Shown: positions 17,740 to 26,854, numbered from the stretch's first letter. The stretch is 64,000 nt of DNA from Pseudarthrobacter sp. GA104 (GCF_009741265.1 NZ_WOWL01000001.1:1240001-1304000); one strand, 5' to 3'. Numbers and translations are program-made. Notes: generated by a model not told the origin, from the letters alone.

Positions 17740-18804
17740 CTACTCCTTGCCCGCCGGTGCGAAGCCTGCCGGCCGGCGGACCTCCTGGCCGAGCGCCTGG
17801 GCGGCGTAACCCGTCGCTGAGCCGAAACGGTCGCCTTCCACGGCGTTGTCTGCCATCAGCGTGACAAGCTCGTAGGCAACGTGGCTGGCCGCGACGCCGG
17901 TGATCTCGGCGTGGTCGTAGGCCGGGGCCACCTCCACGACGTCGGCGCCCACCAGGTTCATCCCGCGGAAGCCGCGGATGATTTCCAGCAGTTCCCTGCT
18001 GGTGATGCCGCCGGCTTCGGGCGTGCCGGTGCCGGGAGCATGGGCCGGGTCCAGGACGTCGATGTCCACCGAGATGTACAACGGGCGGTTGCCGATCCGG
18101 TCCCGGACCTTGGCCACGGTTTCCAGGACGCCCTGGTAGTAGACGTCCGCGGAGGTGACGATGCCGAACCCGAACCGGTGGTCGTCGTCGAGATCCTTCT
18201 TGCCGTACAGCGGGCCGCGGGTGCCGATGTGGCTGATGGCTTCCGTGTCCAGGATGCCCTCCTCGACGGCCCGGCGGAACGGGGTGCCGTGGGTGTATTC
18301 GGCGCCGAAGTAGGTGTCCCAGGTGTCCAGGTGCGCGTCGAAGTGCAGCATCGCCACCGGTCCCCCGGCCCGCTCAGCCGCCGCGCGGAGGAGCGGCAGG
18401 GCAATCGTATGGTCACCGCCGAGGGTCACCAGCCTGCTGCCTCCGGCCGTGAGGTCCAAAGCGTTCTGCTGGATGGTCTCGATGGCTTCATTGATGTTGA
18501 ACGGGTTGACAGCCATGTCCCCGGCGTCGGCAACCTGGATGTTCTCGAAGGGGCTCACGTCCCACGCCGGGTTGTATGGGCGGAGCAGGCGGCTGGCTTC
18601 CCGGACGTGATTGGCGCCGAAGCGGGCTCCCGGACGGTAGGACACGCCCGAATCGAACGGCACGCCCACCACGGTGACGTCGGCCTTGGCCACCTGGTCC
18701 AGCCGCGGCAGCCGCGCATAGGTGGCAGCACCCGCATAGCGAGGGATGCGGGATGAATCAATGGGGCCTAGGTTGCCGTTGGCTTCGATGCGCAGCTCTT
18801 CCAC
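17740..18804 (-). CDS. Agmatinase-family ureohydrolase, possibly guanidinobutyrase
   Basis: The 354-residue enzyme would hydrolyse a guanidino group to release urea. All manganese ligands of the ureohydrolase fold are present: H132 (LGGDH), D156, H158 and D160 (FDAHLD), D247 and D249 (VDIDVLDP). GTGTPEAGG follows. Agmatinases and guanidinobutyrases share these residues, so substrate cannot be told from motifs. It is the first gene of a two-gene operon with the ThDP enzyme, near an XRE-cupin regulator and a symporter, which favours catabolism of an imported guanidino acid over polyamine synthesis. Confidence 0.88.
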   Translation of the reverse strand: MEELRIEANGNLGPIDSSRIPRYAGAATYARLPRLDQVAKADVTVVGVPFDSGVSYRPGARFGANHVREASRLLRPYNPAWDVSPFENIQVADAGDMAVNPFNINEAIETIQQNALDLTAGGSRLVTLGGDHTIALPLLRAAAERAGGPVAMLHFDAHLDTWDTYFGAEYTHGTPFRRAVEEGILDTEAISHIGTRGPLYGKKDLDDDHRFGFGIVTSADVYYQGVLETVAKVRDRIGNRPLYISVDIDVLDPAHAPGTGTPEAGGITSRELLEIIRGFRGMNLVGADVVEVAPAYDHAEITGVAASHVAYELVTLMADNAVEGDRFGSATGYAAQALGQEVRRPAGFAPAGKE

Positions 18805-18906
18805 TGGAGGCCTCTCCTTCGAGGAGTTGAGGGATTGTTGTGACTGCCATCATACACCCGGGTTTTCCTATGTGCACCGCATGTTTACAGAGCCTCACCC
18901 GTCTGA

Positions 18907-18954
18907 GTAGCGCTAAGTGTCGTTTTGAACGCTCAAAACGACACTTAGCGCTAC
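18907..18954. repeat. Long perfect palindromic repeat (22-bp arms)
   Basis: Arms 18907-18928 and 18933-18954 are exact reverse complements around a 4-nt loop. No T tract follows on either strand, so it is not a classic terminator. Its core recurs at 46087-46110 with 23 of 24 bases identical, pointing to a dispersed palindromic element. Confidence 0.85.
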
Positions 18955-18966
18955 CTAGTTGTGGGG

Positions 18967-19542
18967 TTAACGGCTGGCGGCGGGAACCAGGACCCAGAGC
19001 ACCTCAACCGGCTTGTCCGTGGGGTTGATCCAGGTGTGCGGCTCACGGCCCGGGAAGGTGACCGTGTCTCCGGGGCCGAGGTCGTATTCCTCGTTGGTGA
19101 GGATCAGGCGGATCCTCCCCTTGATCACATGGAGAACGTCAACGTCGCAGTCCACGGCATAGAGCTCGGACTCACCGCGCCCGTGCGGTTCAATGCAGGC
19201 CTGGATGATCTGGATGCGCCGCTCCGAGCGGGCGGTGAGGAGCCGCTCCACGATGCCTTCGCCGCCGAGGGAAATCCTTGGCCCTTCGTTGCGTTTGGTC
19301 AGGTGTGTTTCCGGGGCCGCGAACAGGTCGCCGATCGAAATCGACAGCACCTGGCATAGTGTCACGAGCGAGGCGACGGACGGTGACGTCAGGTCCCGCT
19401 CAACCCGGCTGAGGAATCCCTTGGTCAGGCCCGTAGCGTCGGCCACCTGCTCTATGGTGAGCCGCTGGGACTGCCGGGCCGCACGGATCCTGGAACCGAT
19501 GGCTACCGGAACGTTGCTCGGCTCAACTGGCAGTGCCTTCAT
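18967..19542 (-). CDS. XRE-family regulator with C-terminal cupin
   Basis: The 191-residue protein has an N-terminal XRE helix-turn-helix (~15-70; LTIEQVADATGLTKGFLSRV) and a C-terminal cupin (~105-188; DCDVDVLHVIKGRIRLIL, PGDTVTFPGREPHTW). This is the PuuR-like architecture used to sense small metabolites such as amines and amino acids. It is divergent from the symporter gene across a 261-bp region and lies near the ureohydrolase gene on the same strand. It likely controls both, with a ligand from the pathway. Confidence 0.9.
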   Translation of the reverse strand: MKALPVEPSNVPVAIGSRIRAARQSQRLTIEQVADATGLTKGFLSRVERDLTSPSVASLVTLCQVLSISIGDLFAAPETHLTKRNEGPRISLGGEGIVERLLTARSERRIQIIQACIEPHGRGESELYAVDCDVDVLHVIKGRIRLILTNEEYDLGPGDTVTFPGREPHTWINPTDKPVEVLWVLVPAASR

Positions 19543-19696
19543 CTACGAACCTTTCATGGCCGGCCGTCCGGCTCCGCTCTGGAGCAATCCTAATGGCCAG
19601 CCCTGCCTGTGACGCGCCCCTTGCGTGCGCGCCGCGGCGACGCCAGACCTCCCTTGACTGTTACCACCATCACAGCCTAACTTGAGACAACCATTG

Positions 19697-19711
19697 TTGC
19701 CTATAGGGCAA
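19697..19711. promoter_or_regulatory. Small inverted repeat between XRE regulator and symporter
   Basis: TTGCC and GGCAA flank TATAG in the middle of the divergent intergenic region, next to CAACCATTGTTG, another small dyad. It may be the XRE-cupin operator. Support is weak because the arms are only 5 bp. Confidence 0.35.
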
Positions 19712-19803
19712 TAGCCCGGAACCTCCCCCCATCTCCGTAGCAGCTGCCCGGCTCTCCGGTGCCCGGACTGCAGCCCGCTGCCAACACGCTCCAAGGAGCC
19801 AAC

Positions 19804-21321
19804 ATGGACCTAAGTGTCATCAACATCGCCATCGTGGTGGTGTACCTGCTCGCGATGCTGGCCTTCGGCTGGTGGGGCAAGTCCCGCACCAGGAACAACA
19901 GCGACTTCCTGGTTGCCGGCCGCCGCCTCGGCCCCTTCCTCTATACAGGCACCATGGCCGCCGTCGTCCTGGGCGGGGCCTCAACGGTGGGCGGTGTAGG
20001 CCTCGGCTACAAGTTCGGCATCTCCGGCATGTGGCTGGTAGTGGCTATCGGCGCCGGCGTCCTGCTGCTGAGCCTGCTCTTCGCCGGGACCATCCAGAAG
20101 CTGAAGATCTACACGGTCTCCCAGATGCTCACCCTGCGCTACGGCAGCAGGGCCACCGAAGCCTCGGGCATCGTGATGCTCGCTTACACGCTGATGCTGT
20201 GCGCCACATCCACCGGCGCCTATGCCACCATTTTCGTGGTGCTCTTCGACTGGGACCGGGCTATGGCCATCGCCGTCGGCGGCGCCATCGTGCTGGTCTA
20301 TTCCACAATCGGCGGCATGTGGTCCATCACCCTGGCGGACCAGGTGCAGTTCATTATCAAGACCGTAGGCATCTTCTTCCTGATGTTGCCGTTCACCCTG
20401 AATGCTGCGGGCGGCTTTGAAGGCATCCGCAGCCGTGTGGATGAAAGCTTCTTCCAGATTGACGGCATCGGCGTCCAGACCATCATCACTTACTTCGTCG
20501 TCTACACTCTGGGCCTGCTGATCGGCCAGGACATCTGGCAGCGGGTCTTCACGGCGAAGACCCCCACGGTGGCCCGGTGGGGCGGCGCCACTGCAGGCAT
20601 CTACTGCATCCTTTATGGTGTTGCCGGCGCGTTGATCGGCATGGCCGCAAGCGTGGCCCTCTCCGACATTGAGATCGCCGCGAAGGACGATGTCTATGCC
20701 GAGGTGGCACAGACCCTGCTGCCGGTAGGCATCGGCGGACTTGTCCTGGCGGCAGCCGTGGCCGCAATGATGTCAACGGCTTCCGGCGCCCTCATTGCCG
20801 CTGCAACCGTGGCCCGCGCAGATGTCCTGCCTTTCGTCGCCAGCTGGTTCGGCAAGACCATCAACACCGAAGACACGGACAACCCGGAGCACGACGTCAA
20901 AGCGAACCGCACGTGGGTCCTCGCCCTTGGCATCGTGGCCATCGTCATCGCCATCATCACCAAGGACGTGGTGGCAGCCCTGACCATCGCCTACGACATC
21001 CTGGTGGGCGGCCTCCTCGTGGCAATCCTGGGCGGCCTGGTCTGGAAGCGCGGCACTGGCCTGGCCGCCGCGGCCTCCATGGCAGTAGGGTCCGTGGTGA
21101 CCCTGGGCACCATGATCATCCTTGAAGTCAACGCCAAGGCGCCGCTTGACGGCATCTACGCCAACGAGCCCATCTACTACGGCCTCCTGGCCTCAGCGGT
21201 GGTCTACATTGCGGTGTCCCTGCTGACCAGGCCCACGGACCCCCAGGTCATGCGCAACTGGCAGCGCCGGGTGGCCGGGCAGGACAGCGAAGAGGCGCCG
21301 GTTCCCACCGCCGTCCGCTAG
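19804..21321 (+). CDS. Sodium:solute symporter (SSS family)
   Basis: The 505-residue protein has about 13 membrane helices and the SSS features: N-terminal SDFLVAGRRLGPF, an early GGASTVGG helix break and the long GVGLGYKFGISGMW segment. It would import an organic solute with sodium. Start ATG 19804 follows AAGGAG by 6 nt; the frame is open further upstream but lacks a site. It is divergent from the XRE-cupin regulator and convergent with the next gene across a strong hairpin. A guanidino or amino acid substrate is inferred from neighbours only. Confidence 0.92.
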   Translation: MDLSVINIAIVVVYLLAMLAFGWWGKSRTRNNSDFLVAGRRLGPFLYTGTMAAVVLGGASTVGGVGLGYKFGISGMWLVVAIGAGVLLLSLLFAGTIQKLKIYTVSQMLTLRYGSRATEASGIVMLAYTLMLCATSTGAYATIFVVLFDWDRAMAIAVGGAIVLVYSTIGGMWSITLADQVQFIIKTVGIFFLMLPFTLNAAGGFEGIRSRVDESFFQIDGIGVQTIITYFVVYTLGLLIGQDIWQRVFTAKTPTVARWGGATAGIYCILYGVAGALIGMAASVALSDIEIAAKDDVYAEVAQTLLPVGIGGLVLAAAVAAMMSTASGALIAAATVARADVLPFVASWFGKTINTEDTDNPEHDVKANRTWVLALGIVAIVIAIITKDVVAALTIAYDILVGGLLVAILGGLVWKRGTGLAAAASMAVGSVVTLGTMIILEVNAKAPLDGIYANEPIYYGLLASAVVYIAVSLLTRPTDPQVMRNWQRRVAGQDSEEAPVPTAVR

Positions 21322-21373
21322 GTCCGGCGGGCCGGCGGCCAGGCCCGCTCCGGGGCGCCGGCACCAGGCAAAC

Positions 21374-21426
21374 GACGACGGCGGCACCTCCTGTTGCGTT
21401 CCAGCGAAGGAGGTGCCGCCGTCGTC
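21374..21426. terminator. Strong stem-loop between convergent genes
   Basis: Perfect 19-bp arms (21374-21392 and 21408-21426) flank a 15-nt loop between the symporter stop (21321) and the minus-strand stop (21431). No long T tract follows, so it may act as a bidirectional stem-type terminator. Confidence 0.7.
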
Positions 21427-21430
21427 AGTC

Positions 21431-21658
21431 CTACTCGGCTTCGCGGACCTCGTCGGGGTCCTCCAGGGGGACCACCCGGTCCTCTGCGTCGATCACGACA
21501 GGAGGCACCTGGACCACAGGTTCCTCCTCGTCCAGGAGATCGTCCTCGGTGTCCCAGTCGTCCTCATCTACCGGTGCATCCTCGGCGTAGTCGTAGGCGG
21601 GATCCGCCTCCACGGCATCAAGGTGCGGCATGTCCGGGTGCTGTCCGGTGGTGCCCAT
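21431..21658 (-). CDS. Small, very acidic hypothetical protein
   Basis: The 75-residue product is rich in Asp and Glu (for example AEDAPVDEDDWDTEDDLLDEEE) and should be disordered. ATG 21658 follows a GGAG-containing site (ACGGAGGTTCAATC), which decides the start over a longer frame. I do not recognise the family. It lies between the symporter and the ferritin-VIT gene. Codon pattern and the ribosome site make it a probable real gene. Confidence 0.6.
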   Translation of the reverse strand: MGTTGQHPDMPHLDAVEADPAYDYAEDAPVDEDDWDTEDDLLDEEEPVVQVPPVVIDAEDRVVPLEDPDEVREAE

Positions 21659-21839
21659 GATTGAACCTCCGTTTGTTCGCCTGACGTGCTCTTTCAGTGA
21701 GGGCGCGGGCCGCGCCACACTTTCATCACAGCACCGCCCGGCATACGGGTCAATAGCGCCTGAAACCGGCTGGCGGGACCCGCGGAAGCGGCGCCGAATT
21801 TAAGGCGGACCGAAATGTCCGAGGGAGGATTACCTGCCA

Positions 21840-21855
21840 AAAATCCGCGGATTTT
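21840..21855. promoter_or_regulatory. 16-bp perfect palindrome upstream of ferritin-VIT gene
   Basis: AAAATCCGCGGATTTT is exactly self-complementary and lies 60 bp before the likely GTG start, inside the divergent intergenic region. It could be an operator for the iron gene. A further dyad, ATGGGGC/GCCCCAT, lies at ~21876-21898. Confidence 0.45.
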
Positions 21856-21914
21856 CGCAGTAAGCTGGCACTGCAATGGGGCCGAACCATGCCCCATCCA
21901 GCCCAGGAGTGTCC

Positions 21915-23087
21915 GTGTCTCCGCACGCCCAGAACAACCGAAACGCCGCGCCCCGGCCGTCGTCCCTCCCGGCCGCACCGGAAGGATCCGGGCCGAACCG
22001 GCAGTCCCTGCCGTCGCCGTCGGACATTAAACGATGGCGGCAATACCTCGCGGACGAGCGCGCCGAGGCCGCTGTTTACCGGGATCTGGCGCAGAGCCGC
22101 CAGGGTGAGGAACGTGAAATCCTCCTGGCCCTGGCCGAGGCCGAAGGCCGCCATGAAGCACACTGGCTGGGCCTGCTCGGGGACCGCGCGGGCAAGCCCC
22201 GGCGGGCATCCCTCCGCAGCCGGCTGCTGGGTTTCCTGGCCCGGCACTTCGGCTCTGTGTTCGTGCTGGCGCTGGCCCAGCGCGCCGAAGGCCGCTCCCC
22301 GTACGCCAAGGACCCCAACGCCACGGATGCCATGGCGGCCGATGAGCAGATCCACGAGGAAGTGGTCCGCGGACTGGCAACACGGGGGCGCAACCGCCTG
22401 GCCGGAACCTTCCGGGCAGCGGTGTTCGGCGCCAATGACGGCCTGGTCAGCAACCTGTCCCTGGTGATGGGCATGGCCGCTTCCGGCGTGGCCAGCAGTG
22501 TGGTGCTGCTCAGCGGAATCGCGGGGCTGCTGGCCGGCGCCATGTCCATGGGCGCCGGTGAGTTCATTTCCGTCCGTTCCCAGCGTGAACTGCTGGCGGC
22601 AACCCGGCCCACGCAGGTCACGCTGGTAGCCGCTCCCAAACTGGACCTCGAGCACAACGAACTGCTCCTGGTGTACCTGGCCAGGGGCATGACCCAGGAA
22701 GCCGCGGAACACCGGGTGGCCGAGCGCACCGGCCTGCTGCCCTGTGACTGCGATCCCAGCTTGTCGCTGCAGCCGGAACTGCCCGACGTCGATGACCAGC
22801 ATGAGGCGGTGGGCACCGCGTGGGGCGCGGCCCTGTCCAGCTTCTGCTTCTTCGCGTCCGGCGCCATCGTACCCATCCTGCCGTTTGTGGTCGGCCTGAC
22901 AGGTGTGCCGGCGCTGGTGGTTGCGGGCGGCCTGGTGGGCGTGGCCCTGCTGGTCACCGGCGCCACCGTTGGGCTGCTGTCCGGCACGTCACCCCTGACG
23001 CGCGGGCTGCGCCAGCTTGCCATTGGGCTGGGCGCCGCGGCAGTCACCTACCTGTTGGGGCTGGTCTTCGGCACCGTGGTGGGTTAG
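21915..23087 (+). CDS. Membrane ferritin-like/VIT1 fusion (MbfA-type iron transporter)
   Basis: The ~390-residue protein joins an N-terminal ferritin-like four-helix segment (~25-150, with EAAVYRDLAQ, EAEGRHEAHW and DEQIHEEVV carrying the Glu/His ligands) to a C-terminal VIT1/CCC1 membrane domain (AAVFGANDGLVSNLSLVMG; SMGAGEFISVRSQ). MbfA proteins in rhizobia have this order and export iron under iron or peroxide stress. I chose GTG 21915 because AGGAG lies 5 nt before it; an in-frame ATG occurs at 21876. A cytosolic-side cysteine pair (PCDC) is present between helices. Confidence 0.85.
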   Translation: MSPHAQNNRNAAPRPSSLPAAPEGSGPNRQSLPSPSDIKRWRQYLADERAEAAVYRDLAQSRQGEEREILLALAEAEGRHEAHWLGLLGDRAGKPRRASLRSRLLGFLARHFGSVFVLALAQRAEGRSPYAKDPNATDAMAADEQIHEEVVRGLATRGRNRLAGTFRAAVFGANDGLVSNLSLVMGMAASGVASSVVLLSGIAGLLAGAMSMGAGEFISVRSQRELLAATRPTQVTLVAAPKLDLEHNELLLVYLARGMTQEAAEHRVAERTGLLPCDCDPSLSLQPELPDVDDQHEAVGTAWGAALSSFCFFASGAIVPILPFVVGLTGVPALVVAGGLVGVALLVTGATVGLLSGTSPLTRGLRQLAIGLGAAAVTYLLGLVFGTVVG

Positions 23088-23114
23088 CGGTGGCATGCTA
23101 ATGGGCGCAGCCTA

Positions 23115-24059
23115 GTGGAGGACCGCCGCGAGGGGTCCCGCCATGCGCGGGCCAGGGTCCGCCGAGGCGCACGCGGGATAGCCAGGCTCCTGGTCATCGC
23201 CGCACTGTCCGCAGTGGCAGTTTTTGGTGCGGCCCTGGCAGTCAGCGATCCGCGCTTCAAGGAACTGCTGGATGTCCGCATCGGCCCGGGAACCGGCCAA
23301 CCAGGCGGACAGTCCGGGGAGTCCAGCGGCCAGCAGGACACCCACCCCACGGGACATGCCGGCCAGGCACCCCCGGCTGAGGGCCGGACGAAGACGCCGC
23401 CTGCGGGATTCGAGGAGTCGGACGCCCCGCTGGCCGCCGCCAGCCCGCCCCCGCCGGGCGGCGATTCCTACCGCTTCCTCGCAGTCAACGGGGACGGCAG
23501 CCCCGTGGGGTATTCCCCCTGCAGGCCGCTGCACTATGTGGTCAATGACGAGCTGGCACCGGCCGGCGCGCAGCAGCTCATCATGGAGGCCATCACCACC
23601 ATCTCGGCCGCCACGGGCATCCAGTTCATCTATGACGGAACCACCCGGGAACAGCCATCCCCGCAACGGCAGCCCTACCAGCCGGAGGCCTACGGCGAGC
23701 GCTGGGCACCGCTGCTCATCGCCTGGACAACGCCGGACGCGGCCCCGCAGCTGAAGGGCAAGGTGATCGGCACCGGAGGCAGCACCCACTTCAGTTACGA
23801 CGACGGCCCCAAGGCCTTTGTGACCGGCGGCCTGGATCTGGACTCACCGCAGATCGCCAATGAGCTCCTTAACCCGGACGGCCACCTCTATGCCAGGGCC
23901 GTGATCCTCCACGAGCTCAGCCATGTCATGGGACTTGACCATGTGGAGGACCCCACGCAACTGATGTACCCGGAAATCGGCACCCCCGAGGGGTTGTCCG
24001 CCGGAGACCTCAACGGGCTCTTTGAGCTGGGCAAGGCCCAGTGCCGCAAGGACCTCTGA
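23115..24059 (+). CDS. Membrane-anchored or secreted metzincin-type metalloprotease
   Basis: The 314-residue protein starts at GTG 23115 with a basic N-terminus and one hydrophobic helix (~25-45), then a Pro/Gly-rich linker (~55-115). The catalytic domain has the zinc motif HELSHVMGLDH (H266, E267, H270, H276) and a Met-turn-like LMYP, as in matrixins. It is likely exported and anchored, or released after cleavage. The substrate is unknown. The gene follows the ferritin-VIT gene by 27 bp but no functional link is evident. Confidence 0.82.
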   Translation: MEDRREGSRHARARVRRGARGIARLLVIAALSAVAVFGAALAVSDPRFKELLDVRIGPGTGQPGGQSGESSGQQDTHPTGHAGQAPPAEGRTKTPPAGFEESDAPLAAASPPPPGGDSYRFLAVNGDGSPVGYSPCRPLHYVVNDELAPAGAQQLIMEAITTISAATGIQFIYDGTTREQPSPQRQPYQPEAYGERWAPLLIAWTTPDAAPQLKGKVIGTGGSTHFSYDDGPKAFVTGGLDLDSPQIANELLNPDGHLYARAVILHELSHVMGLDHVEDPTQLMYPEIGTPEGLSAGDLNGLFELGKAQCRKDL

Positions 24060-24087
24060 CCAGCCGGACCCGCATGCCGGCCGGGCC

Positions 24088-25245
24088 TCAGGCGGCCTGC
24101 CCGGGCCCCAGCTGGCTTCGCAGCACCTCCACCGCATCCTGCACCGAGTCCACCAGGAAGATGTGGTCTTCCATCACCCGGCCGGCAGCCAGGCTGCGGA
24201 GCATGGGCCATGCGGGGTACTGGTGCTCCCAGTGGTGCCTGCCCACCAGCACCATGGGCGTGACCTTTTCCCGCGCGCCGTAGTAGTTCTCGCAGGCGTC
24301 CTGGAAGATTTCCTGCACCGTGCCCGCGGCCCCGGGAAGGAAGACGATGCCTCCCTTGCACAGCTCCAGCAGGATGGCTTCTCTGATGGCGTTGGCAAAG
24401 TATTTGGCGATGTGCGTGGCGAAGTAGTTGGGCGGTTCGTGCCCGTAGAACCACGTGGGGATGCCGAGCGACGGCGTTCCGCCGGGAAAGCGTTCGACGA
24501 CGGCGGCGGCGGCACGAGCCCACGCGGACACCGAGGGACGGAACCCGGGGACGGAGGCGAGCGTGTCCAGCGCCGCCTGCACCTCGGCGTCGGACGCCTC
24601 GCTGAGGTACGCTCCCATGTTCGCCGCCTCCATGGCCCCCGGCCCTCCGCCTGTGGCAACGACGCGACCGTCCTGTGCCAGCAGCCGGCCCAGCAGGGCG
24701 GCCTGGGCAAAACCGGTGCTGCCACGCTGCGCGGCGTGTCCGCCCATCACCCCCACCATGGCGCGGTCCTGCCAGGGCCCCGTCCTGGCCAGCTCGTCCA
24801 GGGCGTCGCCGATGGCATGGTCATGAAGTGCCGAAGCAAGGGTGGCGTCCAGCCGGTGCCGCTGGCCATCATGGATGCTCCATTGATAGATCCGGGCATC
24901 CGGCAGCTGCTCATACGGGGAGTGCGGCAGCCCGGAGTAAAGCTCCTGGGGCGTATAGAGGGTGGCCCGGTAGGGGTTGAACGGTACCGCCTCAAGCCGT
25001 GGAAAGATCAGCGCACCCCGTTGCCGGAGAAGGTCCTCCGTGCCGTCATCGAACGTGCAGCCGAGGAAGATGGCACCCTCCACGTGCATGCCTTCCAGCG
25101 CTGCGGTCCTCCCCCGAAGGTCCAGGGACTGTGCATGCCAGCCGTGCATGTCCAGGGCCCCTGCGCTGACCAGCCGGTCGAAGCTTTCCAGGTCCTGGAC
25201 TTCGAGGTTGTGCGGGTGGGGGCCCAGGTTTCCGGAGAGGTTCAC
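24088..25245 (-). CDS. LOG-family (TIGR00730) Rossmann protein, long form
   Basis: The 385-residue protein contains the LOG/lysine-decarboxylase-like fold in its second half. VATGGGPGAMEAANMGA (~195-212) and LPGAAGTVQEIF (~303-314, a variant of PGGxGTxxE) form the nucleotide site. LOG proteins release cytokinin-like bases from nucleoside monophosphates, but many bacterial members act on other nucleotides. The first ~150 residues are outside the core; I see no named domain there. The start ATG is preceded by a purine-rich site. Confidence 0.8.
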   Translation of the reverse strand: MNLSGNLGPHPHNLEVQDLESFDRLVSAGALDMHGWHAQSLDLRGRTAALEGMHVEGAIFLGCTFDDGTEDLLRQRGALIFPRLEAVPFNPYRATLYTPQELYSGLPHSPYEQLPDARIYQWSIHDGQRHRLDATLASALHDHAIGDALDELARTGPWQDRAMVGVMGGHAAQRGSTGFAQAALLGRLLAQDGRVVATGGGPGAMEAANMGAYLSEASDAEVQAALDTLASVPGFRPSVSAWARAAAAVVERFPGGTPSLGIPTWFYGHEPPNYFATHIAKYFANAIREAILLELCKGGIVFLPGAAGTVQEIFQDACENYYGAREKVTPMVLVGRHHWEHQYPAWPMLRSLAAGRVMEDHIFLVDSVQDAVEVLRSQLGPGQAA

Positions 25246-25265
25246 GGTCTAAACCTAAAGCAATA

Positions 25266-25318
25266 CGGGGTCAGGTTCCGCCTCTCCGGAGCACCGGAAT
25301 GGGCTGAATCTGACCCCG
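25266..25318. terminator. Hairpin after the sugar transporter gene
   Basis: CGGGGTCAG (from 25266) pairs with CTGACCCCG (to 25318), and an inner TTCCG/CGGAA dyad extends the structure. It lies between the transporter stop (25333) and the LOG gene start. The same GGGGTCA/TGACCCC core occurs in the hairpin at 53323-53383. Confidence 0.6.
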
Positions 25319-25332
25319 CGCTGGTGAAGGTG

Positions 25333-26748
25333 CTAGGCGGGAACCCGGACGGGTTCGCCGTGGCGGAAGTGCGCTTCGAGATCCTCGAGGGAATGGCCCT
25401 TTGTCTCCGGGACGAACTTGCTGACGAACATCAGGGATGCGAGGTTCACCAGGACGAACAGGCCGAAGGTTCCGGTGGAACCAAGCGCCTCGACCACGAT
25501 CGGGAACAGGAAGGAGATGGCGGCGTTGACCGTCCACAGCGCGAACACCGCGATTCCCATGGCGAAGCCGCGGATGGCCAGCGGGAACATTTCCGAGAGG
25601 AGCAGCCACACGCAGGTGCCGATGAAGCACTGCACAAACGCTACGAACAGCATCATGGCGGCGAGGATGGTGTAGCTGGCGAGGTCCGACTGGGGCAGGA
25701 GGAAAACCACAGCGAGCAGGGCCTGGGAGCCCACCACCCCGGAGAAGCCGACGATCAGCATTCTCCGCCGGCCAATAAAACCGAGCAGCCAGATTCCAAG
25801 GATGGTCATCAGCACCGAGGTTACGCCGACGCCGATGGTGGCCACCAGGGATGCGCTGACGCCGAGCCCGCTCTTTTCGAGGATGGTGGGGGCGTAGTAG
25901 TTCACGGTGTTGATGCCCGTGGCCTGCTGCACCACGGCGAGGCCAATGCCGATCCAGAGAAGGCGGCGCATCCAGGGGTTGTCCCGCAGGTCCCGCCAGG
26001 CGTGGCCGCGTTCGTCCTTGGCCGTCTTTGCAGCCTCGGCAATTTCCTGGAACTCGCTGGCGGCTTCTTCAGGGCTTCGGCTGAGGTTGAGGACGCGGCG
26101 GCTGTCCTCGAGGCGGCCGCGGATGGCATACCAGCGGGGCGACTCGGGCAGCATCAGCATTCCCGCGAGCAGCGCTAGGGCGGGAAGGGACGCGATGCCC
26201 AGCATGGTGCGCCAGACTTCGGTGTCGTGGATCAGGGCATCGAGCAGGGCGTTGATGGCGAACGCCAGCATCTGTCCGGTGACGATCATGAGTTCGTTGA
26301 TGGTGACCATGCGGCCGCGCAGGTGGGCCGGTGCCATTTCGGCCAGGTACAGCGGGCAGGTGACGGCCGCCGCGCCGACCCCCAGGCCCAGCAGGATGCG
26401 CGCCGCGATCATGAACGGCACGTTGGGGGCGATGGCACAGCCAATGGCGCCGAACAGGAACAGCAGGGCGCAGACCAGCAGGGAACCCCTGCGGCCAAGC
26501 TTGTCCGCCATGCGGCCGCCGGTGAGCGCACCCACCGCGGCGCCGGGGAACAGCAGGGCGCTGACCACCGTGGCTTCCTCGACGGCGGTCATGTTCAGGG
26601 AGTCGTTCATGTACAGCAGGGCGCCGGAGATGACGCCGGTGTCGTAGCCGAAGAGCAGGCCGCCCAGGGTGGAGATGACAGTGAGCCGGGCGAGATAGCC
26701 GCGGCGCCGGTCGCCGGGGGCGGTCAGCGATTGTTTCTGCAACAGCAT
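25333..26748 (-). CDS. MFS sugar porter, candidate inositol/cyclitol transporter
   Basis: The 471-residue, 12-helix protein has sugar-porter marks: [14 protein letters not shown] in helix 1, DKLGRRG after helix 2, PESPRW in the central loop, QQATGINTVNYY in helix 7 and PETKG at the end. These are shared by IolT-type inositol importers. The promoter carries a LacI-type palindrome (26814-26829), and an IolR-like box lies upstream (26855-26864). Those sites and the divergent gntR-iolB genes make a cyclitol substrate likely, but another sugar cannot be excluded. Confidence 0.88.
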   Translation of the reverse strand: MLLQKQSLTAPGDRRRGYLARLTVISTLGGLLFGYDTGVISGALLYMNDSLNMTAVEEATVVSALLFPGAAVGALTGGRMADKLGRRGSLLVCALLFLFGAIGCAIAPNVPFMIAARILLGLGVGAAAVTCPLYLAEMAPAHLRGRMVTINELMIVTGQMLAFAINALLDALIHDTEVWRTMLGIASLPALALLAGMLMLPESPRWYAIRGRLEDSRRVLNLSRSPEEAASEFQEIAEAAKTAKDERGHAWRDLRDNPWMRRLLWIGIGLAVVQQATGINTVNYYAPTILEKSGLGVSASLVATIGVGVTSVLMTILGIWLLGFIGRRRMLIVGFSGVVGSQALLAVVFLLPQSDLASYTILAAMMLFVAFVQCFIGTCVWLLLSEMFPLAIRGFAMGIAVFALWTVNAAISFLFPIVVEALGSTGTFGLFVLVNLASLMFVSKFVPETKGHSLEDLEAHFRHGEPVRVPA

Positions 26749-26811
26749 TGTTGCCTCTCAGATTCTCTCGGGGAACTGCGGTAGCGGTCAGGAATGTGAT
26801 GCGTCCCACCC

Positions 26812-26841
26812 ACGTTAGAGCGCTCTAACGATTCATGTCAA
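26812..26841 (-). promoter_or_regulatory. Promoter with LacI-type operator for the sugar porter gene
   Basis: On the minus strand TTGACA (26836-26841) and TAACGT (26812-26817) are 18 bp apart. The perfect palindrome GTTAGAGCGCTCTAAC (26814-26829) fills the spacer and overlaps the -10. A LacI-family repressor bound here would block RNA polymerase. Confidence 0.7.
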
Positions 26842-26854
26842 CACAAAGTCCTAA

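Noticed and set aside
18907-18954. Calling the palindrome a rho-independent terminator
   Set aside because: No T run follows on either strand and a second copy exists, so repeat is the better description.
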